The notes: generated by a model from the sequence alone, not told the origin. A stretch of DNA of 64,000 bases from Chlamydiia bacterium (GCA_022601645.1 JAJACH010000001.1:682001-746000); one strand, 5' to 3'. Positions 26,975-35,138 are shown, numbered from the stretch's first letter. Made by a program: numbers and translations.

Positions 26975-28372
26975 CTAATAAAGGCCAATTAATTTCCACC
27001 AAATTGACCCTAATCCAAGCCAAATAATAATGTTTATGACGGAGAATAAGAACCCGAGCTGCCACCATTTACCTATTTTCACATAACCGGCTCCATAAAT
27101 GATCGGAGCTGGGCCGCAACCGTAGTGAGTCAACCCACCAAACAGGTTCCCGAAAAACCCGAGGGTTAGAGCAGCTAACATTGGAGGTGTTCCGAGTGAA
27201 ATAGCTACAATCAAAAATGGCGGGTACATCGCCCCTATATGGGCAATATTGCTCGCGAAAAAGTAGTGAGAGTAGAAGAAGATGATCAAGAGAGTCAACA
27301 TTCCACCGATCCAATGCATGTGACTGACGTGTGTTACCACAAATCCACTAAACCACTTCATGAGGCCCATTTTATTCAAGGAACTAGCCATCATCACAAG
27401 TGTAGCAAACCACACAAGCGTGTCCCAAGCTCCCTTTGAGGAGATCACCTCATCCCAGGAAAGAACCTTACCGAGCAATAGGAATGAGAGTCCAATTAAC
27501 GCAGCGGTCACCGCCTTCATCTGTATAAATGGCCCTGAAATCCAGAGTCCAATCATCACAACAAACACCCCAAAAAGGATCATTTCATTAGCCTTCATGG
27601 GGCCTAGACGCTTTAACTCCCTTGCTGCAAACCCCCTTGCATCGGGAGTCTCCTTAATTTCTGGAGGGTAAAATTTATACATCACAAGCGGCAGGACGGT
27701 CAAAGAGATCAAGCCCGGAACAATCGCCGCCATAGCCCAGCCAGCCCATGTGATATTAACTCCTACTTCGCGAGCTAAGTCTGCCGCCAAAGGATTGCCG
27801 GCCATGGACGTTAAGAACATTGCGCTAGAAATCACAGTGCCTTGGAAGGCCGTTTGCATCAAAAAGGCCCCGATTTTCCGTGGATGAGCGTGCGGCTCAG
27901 AACCAAAAGCTTTTGATAAAGAGAGGATGATTGGGTAAATAATCCCCCCGGCTCTTGCTGTAATACTTGGTATTGCTGGTGCCAAAATAAGATCAGTTGC
28001 CACAATGCCATAGCCCATCCCAAGAGATGTTTTCCCAAGCGCCTTCATCAAGTGATAGGCAATCCTCTCTCCAAGACCTGTCTTCACAAAGCCCTTAGAA
28101 ATGAGAACGGCGGCCACAATAAGCCACACAACGGGGTTACTAAATCCAGAAAATGCTGGAGCAAAGGGAAGCGTTTTAGTCAAAAGAACAAGCGTTAGTC
28201 CAATAATTGAGACCGTCCCCATCGGGAGAGGTTTTAAAATAAGACCAATGATCGTGAACACAAAAATCCCAAGCATATGCATTGCTTGCACTTCTACCCC
28301 AACAGGTGGCTGGAGAAAAAAGACCAAACCGCCTAAAATGACACAAATAAGAAGCTTCACCAAGTTATTCAT
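26975..28372 (-). CDS. DASS-family dicarboxylate (2-oxoglutarate/malate) translocator
   Basis: 465 residues, about 12-14 hydrophobic helices. Family features include GFSNPVVWLIVAAVLISKGFVKTGLG, MFLTSMAGNPLAADLA and FFASNIAHIGAMYPPFL, matching plastid and chlamydial 2-oxoglutarate/malate translocators (C. trachomatis SodiT1-like). It likely imports C4/C5 dicarboxylates from the host, which would feed the malic enzyme and TCA genes in this window. 11 nt from the SET gene on the same strand, divergent from the next gene. Confidence 0.88.
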   Translation of the reverse strand: MNNLVKLLICVILGGLVFFLQPPVGVEVQAMHMLGIFVFTIIGLILKPLPMGTVSIIGLTLVLLTKTLPFAPAFSGFSNPVVWLIVAAVLISKGFVKTGLGERIAYHLMKALGKTSLGMGYGIVATDLILAPAIPSITARAGGIIYPIILSLSKAFGSEPHAHPRKIGAFLMQTAFQGTVISSAMFLTSMAGNPLAADLAREVGVNITWAGWAMAAIVPGLISLTVLPLVMYKFYPPEIKETPDARGFAARELKRLGPMKANEMILFGVFVVMIGLWISGPFIQMKAVTAALIGLSFLLLGKVLSWDEVISSKGAWDTLVWFATLVMMASSLNKMGLMKWFSGFVVTHVSHMHWIGGMLTLLIIFFYSHYFFASNIAHIGAMYPPFLIVAISLGTPPMLAALTLGFFGNLFGGLTHYGCGPAPIIYGAGYVKIGKWWQLGFLFSVINIIIWLGLGSIWWKLIGLY

Positions 28373-28411
28373 AGGCTAAGAGCATTATCAATTTTTAGAT
28401 TTAAATCAACT

Positions 28412-29014
28412 ATGCATATCAAAGAATTCAACCTAGAAGGCGTTCATCTTGGCGCCATCACAATCAACTTCAATGAGCAAAAAGATCACCTCACGATACC
28501 TATTGAAGCTCAAGAGGTCTATCTAGCTCTCTTAGATCAAGCAAAACACTCACCAAAAGAAGTTTATAAAGACCTTGTCGAGCTCCTTTCAAAACACCCA
28601 AAAAATGCAGAAATCTTAAGCCTTTACTCCTTCGTTTGCTTTCAACTGAAAAAATTCATCAAAGGCAATCGTGCTATTAAGGACAACTACCAGTTCAACA
28701 AAGATAACCTCTTCGCCCAGATCAACTATGGAAACCTACTTGTAAGACGAAATCGAAAAAGAGCCTTTAGAAAGCTGTTTAAGCACCATGACCTCACTAA
28801 AATCTACCCCCACAAGACCACCTTTCACATTACAGAATATCGAGGGTTCATGACGATGATGGGATTTTATTTCATTTTGGAGGGTGCGAGAAATAAAGCG
28901 ATATGCTATCATTACCTGGCAAAAATTGCTGATCCAAGCCATCCATCTGTTGTTTGCTTAGGAAAGAAGCTAAAAGCGAAAAGCCATGTCAACGCCTCAG
29001 GTCAATTATCTTGA
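28412..29014 (+). CDS. Hypothetical TPR-like protein, 200 aa
   Basis: Unrecognised by name. Residues about 60-170 form successive helix pairs typical of tetratricopeptide-like folds (LVELLSKHPKNAEILSLYSFVCFQLKKF, then FAQINYGNLLVRRNRKRAF). TPR proteins are often type III chaperones or scaffolds in chlamydiae. The 40-nt gap upstream holds divergent control for this gene and the DASS transporter. The 3' end overlaps the next gene by 29 nt. Confidence 0.6.
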   Translation: MHIKEFNLEGVHLGAITINFNEQKDHLTIPIEAQEVYLALLDQAKHSPKEVYKDLVELLSKHPKNAEILSLYSFVCFQLKKFIKGNRAIKDNYQFNKDNLFAQINYGNLLVRRNRKRAFRKLFKHHDLTKIYPHKTTFHITEYRGFMTMMGFYFILEGARNKAICYHYLAKIADPSHPSVVCLGKKLKAKSHVNASGQLS

Positions 29015-29369
29015 AACTACCCTAGCAGGTCCTGTTTTTCTGCGCTCAACCCACTGGAGAAATCACAGCGTTGATTTTATCGACACTTTATTTAGGCGAA
29101 CTGCCTGTGAATTGATCTACACCTGCCTAATCCCTATCGCTCTTGTTGAAGCCCTAGCCCGCTTTATCCTTCTAGCTCCAGCCTACCTTCTTTATCTAGC
29201 AGCAGACCAAACAAATGAAACTTTCGCAGAACGCTACATTTTTAAACCCGTCCTAAATGGCATATTTATCAACACCTTTGTATCGGCATGTTCTCTATTT
29301 TACATAGGTCAAAACCCCATTTTTCAAAGACTTAACCCAAACGATATCAGGAGGCAAATATTCTTCTAA
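28986..29369 (+). CDS. Hypothetical membrane-associated protein, 127 aa
   Basis: Unrecognised. The N-terminus is polar, then a hydrophobic segment spans about 40-70 (CELIYTCLIPIALVEALARFILLAPAYLLYLAAD), interrupted by Glu/Arg, with a second weaker one near 90-106 (GIFINTFVSACSLFYIG). Starts inside the end of the TPR-like gene (29-nt overlap) in another frame, so the two are probably cotranscribed. Possibly an Inc-like or small inner-membrane protein. Confidence 0.5.
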   Translation: MSTPQVNYLETTLAGPVFLRSTHWRNHSVDFIDTLFRRTACELIYTCLIPIALVEALARFILLAPAYLLYLAADQTNETFAERYIFKPVLNGIFINTFVSACSLFYIGQNPIFQRLNPNDIRRQIFF

Positions 29370-29377
29370 AACTCACC

Positions 29378-30367
29378 ATGCTTACGTGCTGCGTAAGCTT
29401 TATTTTTGGTAAATCTATCGACCTGCTTATGCTTTGTGGCGCTGCAGTTGATCACTTTGTTTTCGTTTCTGACGAAGAACTTGTAAACCTTGTAGGAAGC
29501 AAAAACGACTGGGAACCCATTTCAAAGAGTCAGTTTTTAGAGCTTATCGAAGGAAAAGATTTCATCTCTCATTCAGGAGGATCAGGAATTAACCTAGCAA
29601 AGGGCGTTAATAGCCTAGGAAAACGTTGTGCCATTTTGAGCCAAGTTGGTACAGACGAGAAAGGAGGCGATTTTATTGCCGCTCTACAGGCAGAGGGAAT
29701 CCAAACCCATATCAAGCAAACAGACTTTTCAACAGCTGGCTGCGTTTGCTTTATTACCCCCGACAAAGAACGCACCATGCGTACATTCCAGGGTTCTCCT
29801 CCCAACGCAAAATTCGAACTCGATGAAAAGCTCTTTATTGAAGCAAAACATCTGCATATTGAGGGATACCTTTTAGGTGAGGAAATCCTTTGCTTAAAAG
29901 CTCTTAATCTTGCGAAGAAACACGGCCTTACCATTTCCATTGACTTAGCGAATACCTTTATCGTGCAAAAACAAAAAGACTTCATTTTGAAGATCCTTGA
30001 TGAATATGCCAACTTGGTCCTATGCAATGATTTAGAGGCAAGAGCTCTTTTTGGAAAACGTGCACGCGGCTCGATTTCTGAGTTCTTAAAATATGTAGAC
30101 ACAGCCGTTGTGACAATGGGCGCTGATGGTTCTTTTACAGGGTCTAAAGATCAAGTTGTTTATACCCCTGCTTTTGAGGTTTCACCTAAAGAAGTGACCG
30201 GAGCTGGAGACCTTTTTGCCTCAGGCTTTCTCGCCTCATACCTCGATGAAAAACCTCTAGGTGAGTGCGCAAAACTTGGCTCTTTAGTTGCATCCATTGT
30301 GATCCAGTGTGTTGGGGCTGAAATCCCTCAGGAACACTGGGAGCTCATCTTTAAAGAACAAACTTAA
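29378..30367 (+). CDS. PfkB-family sugar/nucleoside kinase
   Basis: About 329 residues. A ribokinase/adenosine-kinase-like fold is shown by GGSGINLAKGVNSLGKRCAILSQVGTDEKG (N-terminal substrate signature, about 67-96) and VTGAGDLFASGFL (about 272-284), the C-terminal anion-hole motif with the catalytic Asp. It resembles adenosine kinase-type members more than fructokinase, but the substrate is uncertain. The first strand begins at IDLLMLCGAAVD, so the true start is either the ATG at 29378 or a non-ATG codon slightly downstream; the ATG at 29429 would cut the strand. Followed by an intrinsic terminator. Confidence 0.87.
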   Translation: MLTCCVSFIFGKSIDLLMLCGAAVDHFVFVSDEELVNLVGSKNDWEPISKSQFLELIEGKDFISHSGGSGINLAKGVNSLGKRCAILSQVGTDEKGGDFIAALQAEGIQTHIKQTDFSTAGCVCFITPDKERTMRTFQGSPPNAKFELDEKLFIEAKHLHIEGYLLGEEILCLKALNLAKKHGLTISIDLANTFIVQKQKDFILKILDEYANLVLCNDLEARALFGKRARGSISEFLKYVDTAVVTMGADGSFTGSKDQVVYTPAFEVSPKEVTGAGDLFASGFLASYLDEKPLGECAKLGSLVASIVIQCVGAEIPQEHWELIFKEQT

Positions 30368-30380
30368 ACACTTCTATACC

Positions 30381-30412
30381 AACCCGTTAAAATATAGTTT
30401 TAACGGGTTTTT
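30381..30412 (+). terminator. Intrinsic terminator after the PfkB kinase gene
   Basis: A perfect 12-bp stem (AACCCGTTAAAA at 30381-30392, TTTTAACGGGTT at 30398-30409) with a 5-nt loop is followed by TTT, giving five consecutive T. It starts 14 nt after the stop codon. The symmetric stem, flanked by A and T runs, could work on both strands. It is the clearest intrinsic terminator in the window. Confidence 0.9.
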
Positions 30413-30473
30413 GCTCGAATTCATTCCATCTCTTTGTTAGTATCATTGCTTAACAACAAACAAAGATGGTGAA

Positions 30474-31619
30474 ATGATTTCTGGATTACCTCGCGCCCCG
30501 ACAGGAGACGGCGCTTTTAATGCAATTCTAGAAGATGAAGAGACTGAAGACTTAGATGCTGCGCTAGCTGGTTTTACAGGGTGCGTGACGGCTTGTGGCA
30601 CAACCACGCCTTTGACCACATCCTCAACACCTTTCACACCTCTCCCCGGAACATCAACTCCCCCTACACCCGCCTTTCTCCTCGCTATGCCCCAATCTGT
30701 TTTATTCATGCTTATGGAGTACAATAAACCCTCTGACACTCTCAACTTCACCTGCACCTGCAAGCACATTGGGAGGACCCTTGCCCCCACCGTCTTACCT
30801 GCTGTTGCAGCTGTTTGTAAATACATGGAAGGGCATCATGAACGGGGCACTCCTTCACCCCAAACTCTTGACGCTTCACACTCCTTCCTTTCTCACGAAC
30901 CTCATGTTGTTCATCCAAAACCGAGTAAACGTGCTGAAAGCGTCATCGCCCAATTTGCGTTACTTCAAGCTCAAAGCCTTATCCAAGCCGAAGCTGAAAT
31001 TGCTCTTTTTAAAGCACTTTCACCCCTCCTCCAACAAGACTTTCTAGATCGTTTTACTGGTGAGTTAGACATTAATAACTTAGAAGAACTTTCTGCTGCA
31101 CTTGAAGAGGCTTCCTCTAAGTTCACGCTCTTACCTCATATTCGCCAGTGGATGTTCTCAGCCACCTCAAAAATGGGCCAAACATTCACTCTAGACGCGT
31201 CTAACAAAGGGCTTAAGCGCCTCCCCTTAGCTATTGGTAAAATCGCTCACCTCACCCACATACTCATCGACAACAACCGGCTTAAGTCCCTGCCAGGGAC
31301 AGTCACATTTCTAACAAACTTACGTCTTTTAAGAGCTCATAACAACAGACTCACTTCACTTCCACCTGGTCTTATGACGCTTCCATGGCTCGGTTCAATA
31401 GGACTTGACCGAAACCGCCTAAAAACACTTCCTGACGATGGACACCTCCCCAAGCTTCAAGATTTATCCCTTGATCACAACGTAGAGCTTCAGGCCTTAC
31501 CCGCATGGTTAACTACGTCTCCAGATCTAATAGCTATTGGAGTTGAAGGAGTTCAAGAAACACTATACATTCCTCCAGCTCTTCAAGAGCTAACAGAGGA
31601 TGAGGATCTTAACGATTAG
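30474..31619 (+). CDS. F-box-like plus leucine-rich-repeat protein
   Basis: 381 residues. After a Thr/Pro-rich N-terminus, residues 66-106 (FLLAMPQSVLFMLMEYNK, then TLNFTCTCKHIGRTLAP) fit an F-box: Pro-x-x-x-Leu helix, then a helix ending in a Cys-Lys pair. A helical middle region precedes about five LRRs at 236-360 of the LP-x-x-I/L type (LKRLPLAIGKIAHLTHILIDNN, LKSLP, LTSLPPGLM, LKTLP, LQALP). F-box plus LRR is the layout of SCF substrate receptors, so this is a candidate effector that would plug into host Skp1-Cul1. The 3' end overlaps aroDE by 4 nt on the opposite strand. Confidence 0.72.
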   Translation: MISGLPRAPTGDGAFNAILEDEETEDLDAALAGFTGCVTACGTTTPLTTSSTPFTPLPGTSTPPTPAFLLAMPQSVLFMLMEYNKPSDTLNFTCTCKHIGRTLAPTVLPAVAAVCKYMEGHHERGTPSPQTLDASHSFLSHEPHVVHPKPSKRAESVIAQFALLQAQSLIQAEAEIALFKALSPLLQQDFLDRFTGELDINNLEELSAALEEASSKFTLLPHIRQWMFSATSKMGQTFTLDASNKGLKRLPLAIGKIAHLTHILIDNNRLKSLPGTVTFLTNLRLLRAHNNRLTSLPPGLMTLPWLGSIGLDRNRLKTLPDDGHLPKLQDLSLDHNVELQALPAWLTTSPDLIAIGVEGVQETLYIPPALQELTEDEDLND

Positions 31620-32869
31620 AAGATAAGTAAACGATTTGCTTGTGCATCAAGCCTTCCATCAAACCAATAGTGAAACTGCCCCTTGGCCTGATTGACCCAC
31701 ATTTGAGTCCCATAGACCACCTCGCACCCCATCTCCTCTGCCTTTTTTAGAAGCGCTGTCTTTTTTGGCTTAACGGAAATATCCATCACAACCATACGTG
31801 AGTCTAACCACTGTTCGGGAAAAGGAATTTCCTCCACAACAGGCGTAGTGTTTATGACGAAATCAACAGCTTCTTTGTCCTTTAAAAAGCGGTAACTCAA
31901 GTCTTTTTCAGTCCGATTGTAATAGAGAACTTCAGCGCCCCGCTTTTCTGCTTCTGCCATAATACCCTTTGCAGCACCACCAGCACCAATCACTAAAACT
32001 TTCTTGCCCTTAACAGATCCTTTTTTCTCTAACGCATCTAAGGCCCCAGCCCCATCCGTGTTAATCCCTTCCCATTTCCCCTTATAACGCTTAAGCGTAT
32101 TCACAACCTTTCCCTCAATCACCTTTTCTTTCAAAGGAATCGTCACACTTAACCCCTCAAAAGGGAGCGGATCCATTAAATCAAAGAAATCTGTCACCTC
32201 ATCAAGTTGAACGCGCATCTTTAAGTACACAGCATTTTCACCCGCCTCTTGCAAAATCTTATTGTGAGTTCGGTGTGAAGGACTTTGCGTCACTGGATTA
32301 CCAATAAGACCATACACCTTCGTCTTAGGATCTACAGGCAAAAGGTCATCTAAACTCAATTGACCAGGAGCAGACCCTTGCCCATCCCCATTCACAAAAT
32401 TAAACGTCGATCCGACCAAGGGGCCGAGTTGGCGCGTAATCTGTCCATCCTCCCCCATGCAAATGCCAGTAAAATGCTCCCGCTCCTTCACAAAGTTAAG
32501 CATCCTCAAACTATCAAGAGTTGAGTTGGCCATCGTCGCAAGCTTATGCTCATCCGCATCAAAAAGCCTAATTGCCCCCAAATCCTTCGGCGTCTCATCA
32601 AAGTTATGATACGAGCAAATCACCTTACACTTCACGCGAGACAAAAAACTCTCAGGGGTCGCACAATCCAAGTCGACATACTCAGGACCGAGTTCAAGCA
32701 GCGCTTCAAGCTCATCCAAACTTGCGCTTCTGTGCGTTAAAATTACCCGACGCCCCTCCATGAGCTTTGCAACCTGATCAACATCTATCCTTTCGAACAA
32801 ATCAAGCCGAAATTCATACATCTCAGCCTTCACAGTGATCTCAGGCTTTGTCACAACAAAGACGTTCAT
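31616..32869 (-). CDS. aroDE: Bifunctional 3-dehydroquinate dehydratase/shikimate dehydrogenase
   Basis: 417 residues, the fused AroD-AroE enzyme of Chlamydia and plants. Type I dehydroquinase half: E19-FRLD, H88 in SYHNF, Schiff-base Lys109 in DEHKLATMANS, then GPLVGSTFNF. Shikimate dehydrogenase half from about 186: YGLIGNPVTQSPSHRTHN, SVTIPLKEKV with the catalytic Lys, INTDGAGAL and the NADP motif VIGAGGAAKG. It carries out steps 3 and 4 of the shikimate pathway. Its start overlaps the tyrA stop (ATGA), so the two are translationally coupled. Confidence 0.95.
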   Translation of the reverse strand: MNVFVVTKPEITVKAEMYEFRLDLFERIDVDQVAKLMEGRRVILTHRSASLDELEALLELGPEYVDLDCATPESFLSRVKCKVICSYHNFDETPKDLGAIRLFDADEHKLATMANSTLDSLRMLNFVKEREHFTGICMGEDGQITRQLGPLVGSTFNFVNGDGQGSAPGQLSLDDLLPVDPKTKVYGLIGNPVTQSPSHRTHNKILQEAGENAVYLKMRVQLDEVTDFFDLMDPLPFEGLSVTIPLKEKVIEGKVVNTLKRYKGKWEGINTDGAGALDALEKKGSVKGKKVLVIGAGGAAKGIMAEAEKRGAEVLYYNRTEKDLSYRFLKDKEAVDFVINTTPVVEEIPFPEQWLDSRMVVMDISVKPKKTALLKKAEEMGCEVVYGTQMWVNQAKGQFHYWFDGRLDAQANRLLIF

Positions 32870-33660
32870 AACATCTCCACAAACGACTGCGTCACCAAAT
32901 TACCTTTATCCTTAGCGGCACCAAGGAAGTCGCCAAGCTTTTCGAAATACTCCCCGTATGCCGCCCGATCTCGATCATCAACAAGTCCCCTGAGCTGCTC
33001 AACAGCCCCTTCAAACGTGTCTGCAACCTCATCAAAATAGGGGTTTTCCATCTTGATATCCGCATAAAGCTCACTTGACTGAGAAAGCACCCTTGCAGCA
33101 ATCATAAGCTGCATGCGGAAAACAGGCGTGGCAAATTCAAAAAGCTCATCCACATTTAACCCCTCTCGCATCATCGTTCCAACAAACGCTAAGGATGAGA
33201 AATGCGTCATACTCTGAATCATCGCCATCATCCGATCGTGCTTTTCAGGGCTAATTTCAATCAATTTTGCACCCTCAAATACATCCTCAAGCAGATCGAC
33301 AAAATTCCCTGGGCGAATTGGACAATACGCCACGTTTTGCCCTTCGAGATCTTCCACTCTTGGCCCAAACATGGGATGAACACCGATGACATGGCATTTA
33401 GCCTTAGCCATTGCAGCGCATGGTTTTTCCTTCACACTTGTTAAATCAAAAAGCAATTGCTCCTCTCGCATAACAGGCGCAATCTCTTCAATCACCTTAA
33501 CAGTTACACTAATTGGCACACTTATGCATACCACATCACATTTCTTAGCAAGCTCAAGATTATCTTCTCTATTCGAGGACAGCATCACTTCCCCTGGAAG
33601 CCGTGCTTTTAACCACTGCCCCATCTTCCCCTCGCCCCCAATAATTCCAAATGTTTTCAT
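32866..33660 (-). CDS. tyrA: Prephenate dehydrogenase
   Basis: 264 residues, makes 4-hydroxyphenylpyruvate for tyrosine. An N-terminal Rossmann fold (FGIIGGEGKMGQWL) is followed by VISVPISV-like and DLTSVKEKP segments and VIGVHPMFGP, which holds the conserved active-site His. No ACT regulatory domain follows the catalytic part, so no tyrosine-binding regulation is evident. First structural gene of a tyrA-aroDE operon; preceded by a 10-codon ORF with Trp-Tyr-His-His that overlaps its start codon. Confidence 0.9.
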   Translation of the reverse strand: MKTFGIIGGEGKMGQWLKARLPGEVMLSSNREDNLELAKKCDVVCISVPISVTVKVIEEIAPVMREEQLLFDLTSVKEKPCAAMAKAKCHVIGVHPMFGPRVEDLEGQNVAYCPIRPGNFVDLLEDVFEGAKLIEISPEKHDRMMAMIQSMTHFSSLAFVGTMMREGLNVDELFEFATPVFRMQLMIAARVLSQSSELYADIKMENPYFDEVADTFEGAVEQLRGLVDDRDRAAYGEYFEKLGDFLGAAKDKGNLVTQSFVEML

Positions 33661-33689
33661 AAAGCATGATGATACCAGGGGAGCCCCAT
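33657..33689 (-). CDS. Putative leader peptide MGLPWYHHAL upstream of tyrA
   Basis: A 10-codon ORF begins with ATG at 33689 and ends in TGA, which overlaps the tyrA ATG in ATGA. The codons include adjacent Trp (TGG) and Tyr (TAT) followed by two His. Weak Shine-Dalgarno (GGA, 5 nt upstream). The overlap means ribosomes finishing the leader could restart at tyrA, so stalling at Trp/Tyr codons could change tyrA translation. A chance ORF this short is possible; the aromatic content and position are the only support. Confidence 0.35.
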   Translation of the reverse strand: MGLPWYHHAL

Positions 33690-33767
33690 GCGGTCCAATA
33701 TTTTTTTTGTTGAAGGTTCGCTGAAATAGTAAATTATGTTAAAATGATTGCGAGAGAGGGAGCACCT

Positions 33768-33809
33768 ATGGCAATTAGACACTTAAGACTCCATCTAGAT
33801 TTGAAATAA
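33768..33809 (+). CDS. Short ORF MAIRHLRLHLDLK upstream of the 365-aa gene
   Basis: 13 codons starting at ATG 33768 with a strong Shine-Dalgarno (GAGGGAG, about 6 nt spacing) and ending in TAA, 29 nt before the next gene. Four Leu, two His and two Arg. The good ribosome site suggests it is translated, perhaps as a leader for the downstream gene, but there is no clear amino-acid logic because the downstream product is not a biosynthetic enzyme. Confidence 0.3.
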   Translation: MAIRHLRLHLDLK

Positions 33810-33838
33810 TTACTAACAATCAAACAAGTTGGAGCAAA

Positions 33839-34936
33839 ATGGCAGAATCAATTTCACCAGATAGTATGGTGCAGGTATACCCAAAAGTTTCCCCTTCCCA
33901 CCCTACGGCAACAGCGGTTCCTGTTCCGATGGATATACCCCCTTCGTTAACACCACCCCTAATTTCTGAAAGGGTAAGCGCAGTATCTGCAAATGATCCA
34001 TCAATTGCTACCATCCAAACTGCGATCGGCTTTAAATCCATTGCAGCTCAACCAACCACTGCCGTTGCCATGGTAGAAGAACCTACGCAAGTTAAGCATT
34101 CACCGGTGGTTCAAGTTAGGCGCGAATTCGCGGCAGGTCATATTCTCTCCTTAGATCTTCCTCATGAAGTTCTCAACCCAATTGTTCAATTCCTGGTAGA
34201 TCGTGGATTCACGCTTGCCAGAGATCCGAATGCGCCGATTCCAGAAAGGGTTGTAACAGAACTTATTGACTTCTGTCCGACTTTTTCATCAGAACAGGCT
34301 CGTGATTTAATCGACGCAGTGAAATGCACCCTGCAAGACCCTAGGGAAGTATTACATCGACTCAGAAATCCTAAGTGGCCAGATTCCAGAAAAAAGCCTC
34401 ATATAACAGCGATGAAAATCGTGCTCCATTGTGGTCAATACGGATTGATTGAAGCTCGCGATAAAACACGGTTCGGGCATATCAAATACCGCATTAAGGC
34501 ACTTACCAAGCTCGTAAATCTTAACACAGGGACCCACGCACTGGAAGCGACGGTTCGTATGCTTTCCGGCGATCGGCTCCCTATCGATGTAATACAGGAT
34601 ATTCAACATGAATGGAAATTGCATCTGAAAGTAAATATGGGCACCTTTAGGGACGAACAGTACAGGGACATCCTTCTTCGACCTGATGAGATGTTTGCTC
34701 GTTTAAAAACCTCGCCTCAAGACGACCCCATCCGTCGAGTATTTGAGCAACTTAGAGCTGACTGGCCTCTTGTTCGTGGCAAAAAAGCCTTCAAACCCGA
34801 GTTCGAAGAATGGCTTTCACGCAACCTCGCAGCTTTAGATCATGAACTCGCTAGAATTGAGGGGGAACCATCGCTAAAACCTGAAGGGGTAGATTATAAC
34901 CCGCTTGTAGCCAGGTTCTTACGACTCGACATTTGA
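33839..34936 (+). CDS. Hypothetical protein, 365 aa
   Basis: Unrecognised. AGTTGGAG lies upstream of the ATG at 33839. Residues 1-95 are Pro/Thr/Ala-rich and probably disordered; the remainder is helical and charged. LSLDLPHEVLNPIVQFL (about 104-120) resembles the first helix of an F-box, but the second half of that motif is not evident. No signal peptide or membrane helix. It sits between the two aromatic operons, and its stop codon overlaps the -35 box of the downstream operon. Possibly an effector by composition only. Confidence 0.6.
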   Translation: MAESISPDSMVQVYPKVSPSHPTATAVPVPMDIPPSLTPPLISERVSAVSANDPSIATIQTAIGFKSIAAQPTTAVAMVEEPTQVKHSPVVQVRREFAAGHILSLDLPHEVLNPIVQFLVDRGFTLARDPNAPIPERVVTELIDFCPTFSSEQARDLIDAVKCTLQDPREVLHRLRNPKWPDSRKKPHITAMKIVLHCGQYGLIEARDKTRFGHIKYRIKALTKLVNLNTGTHALEATVRMLSGDRLPIDVIQDIQHEWKLHLKVNMGTFRDEQYRDILLRPDEMFARLKTSPQDDPIRRVFEQLRADWPLVRGKKAFKPEFEEWLSRNLAALDHELARIEGEPSLKPEGVDYNPLVARFLRLDI

Positions 34937-34961
34937 CAATAAACTCTTTAGGTGCTATAAT
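34933..34961 (+). promoter_or_regulatory. Consensus promoter of the aromatic operon
   Basis: TTGACA (34933-34938), a spacer of exactly 17 nt and TATAAT (34956-34961): a perfect sigma70-type promoter. The predicted start site is about 34967-34969, which coincides with the ATG of the leader ORF at 34969. The -35 box overlaps the TGA of the upstream gene. Such strength with an attenuator downstream is typical of leader-controlled biosynthetic operons. Confidence 0.85.
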
Positions 34962-34968
34962 GGTGTCT

Positions 34969-35064
34969 ATGGAGCAAAAACGGTCAAATTCTCAGACCTT
35001 ATCTACTCAAAACAGCAGCGCTCCTGCTTGGGCTGTTTACTTTTACAACTATTTTGGCGCTTAA
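34969..35064 (+). CDS. Aromatic-rich leader peptide of the aro operon
   Basis: A 31-codon ORF (ATG 34969, TAA 35062-35064) lies between the promoter and the DAHP synthase gene. Its C-terminal end reads AWAVYFYNYFGA: one Trp, three Tyr and two Phe within nine residues, the three end-products of the operon. No Shine-Dalgarno precedes it; the ATG is at the predicted transcript 5' end, so leaderless initiation is likely. The Tyr/Phe codons also form the upstream arm of a hairpin that covers the next gene's ribosome site. Too short for routine gene calling; I know of no described homologue. Confidence 0.72.
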   Translation: MEQKRSNSQTLSTQNSSAPAWAVYFYNYFGA

Positions 35065-35133
35065 GCGTCAATAACCCCCACACCCCCTCACACCCGTAAC
35101 CCCTCATTAAACCAAAAAAATAGTTGGAGTAAA
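35036..35133 (+). promoter_or_regulatory. Attenuator hairpin covering the DAHP synthase Shine-Dalgarno
   Basis: CAACTATTTT (35046-35055, leader codons Asn-Tyr-Phe) is perfectly complementary to AAAATAGTTG (35117-35126). TTTACT (35036-35041) pairs with AGTAAA (35128-35133), and GG (35056-35057) with CC (35112-35113). The Shine-Dalgarno GGAG (35126-35129) falls inside the 3' arm. A ribosome stalled at the leader's Trp/Tyr/Phe codons would block the 5' arm and free the site; completion and release would allow pairing and shut translation. The loop (35069-35113) has 24 C and one G in 45 nt, which resembles a Rho loading site. The mechanism is inferred. Confidence 0.65.
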
Positions 35134-35138
35134 TTAAG

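Noticed and set aside
29569-30102. 177-codon minus-strand frame opposite the PfkB kinase
   Set aside because: Antisense to a clearly conserved kinase with family motifs; no independent support.
35058-35067. CGCTTAAGCG palindrome as terminator or operator
   Set aside because: A ten-base palindrome without loop or T-tract cannot form a terminator; it overlaps the leader stop and may be incidental.
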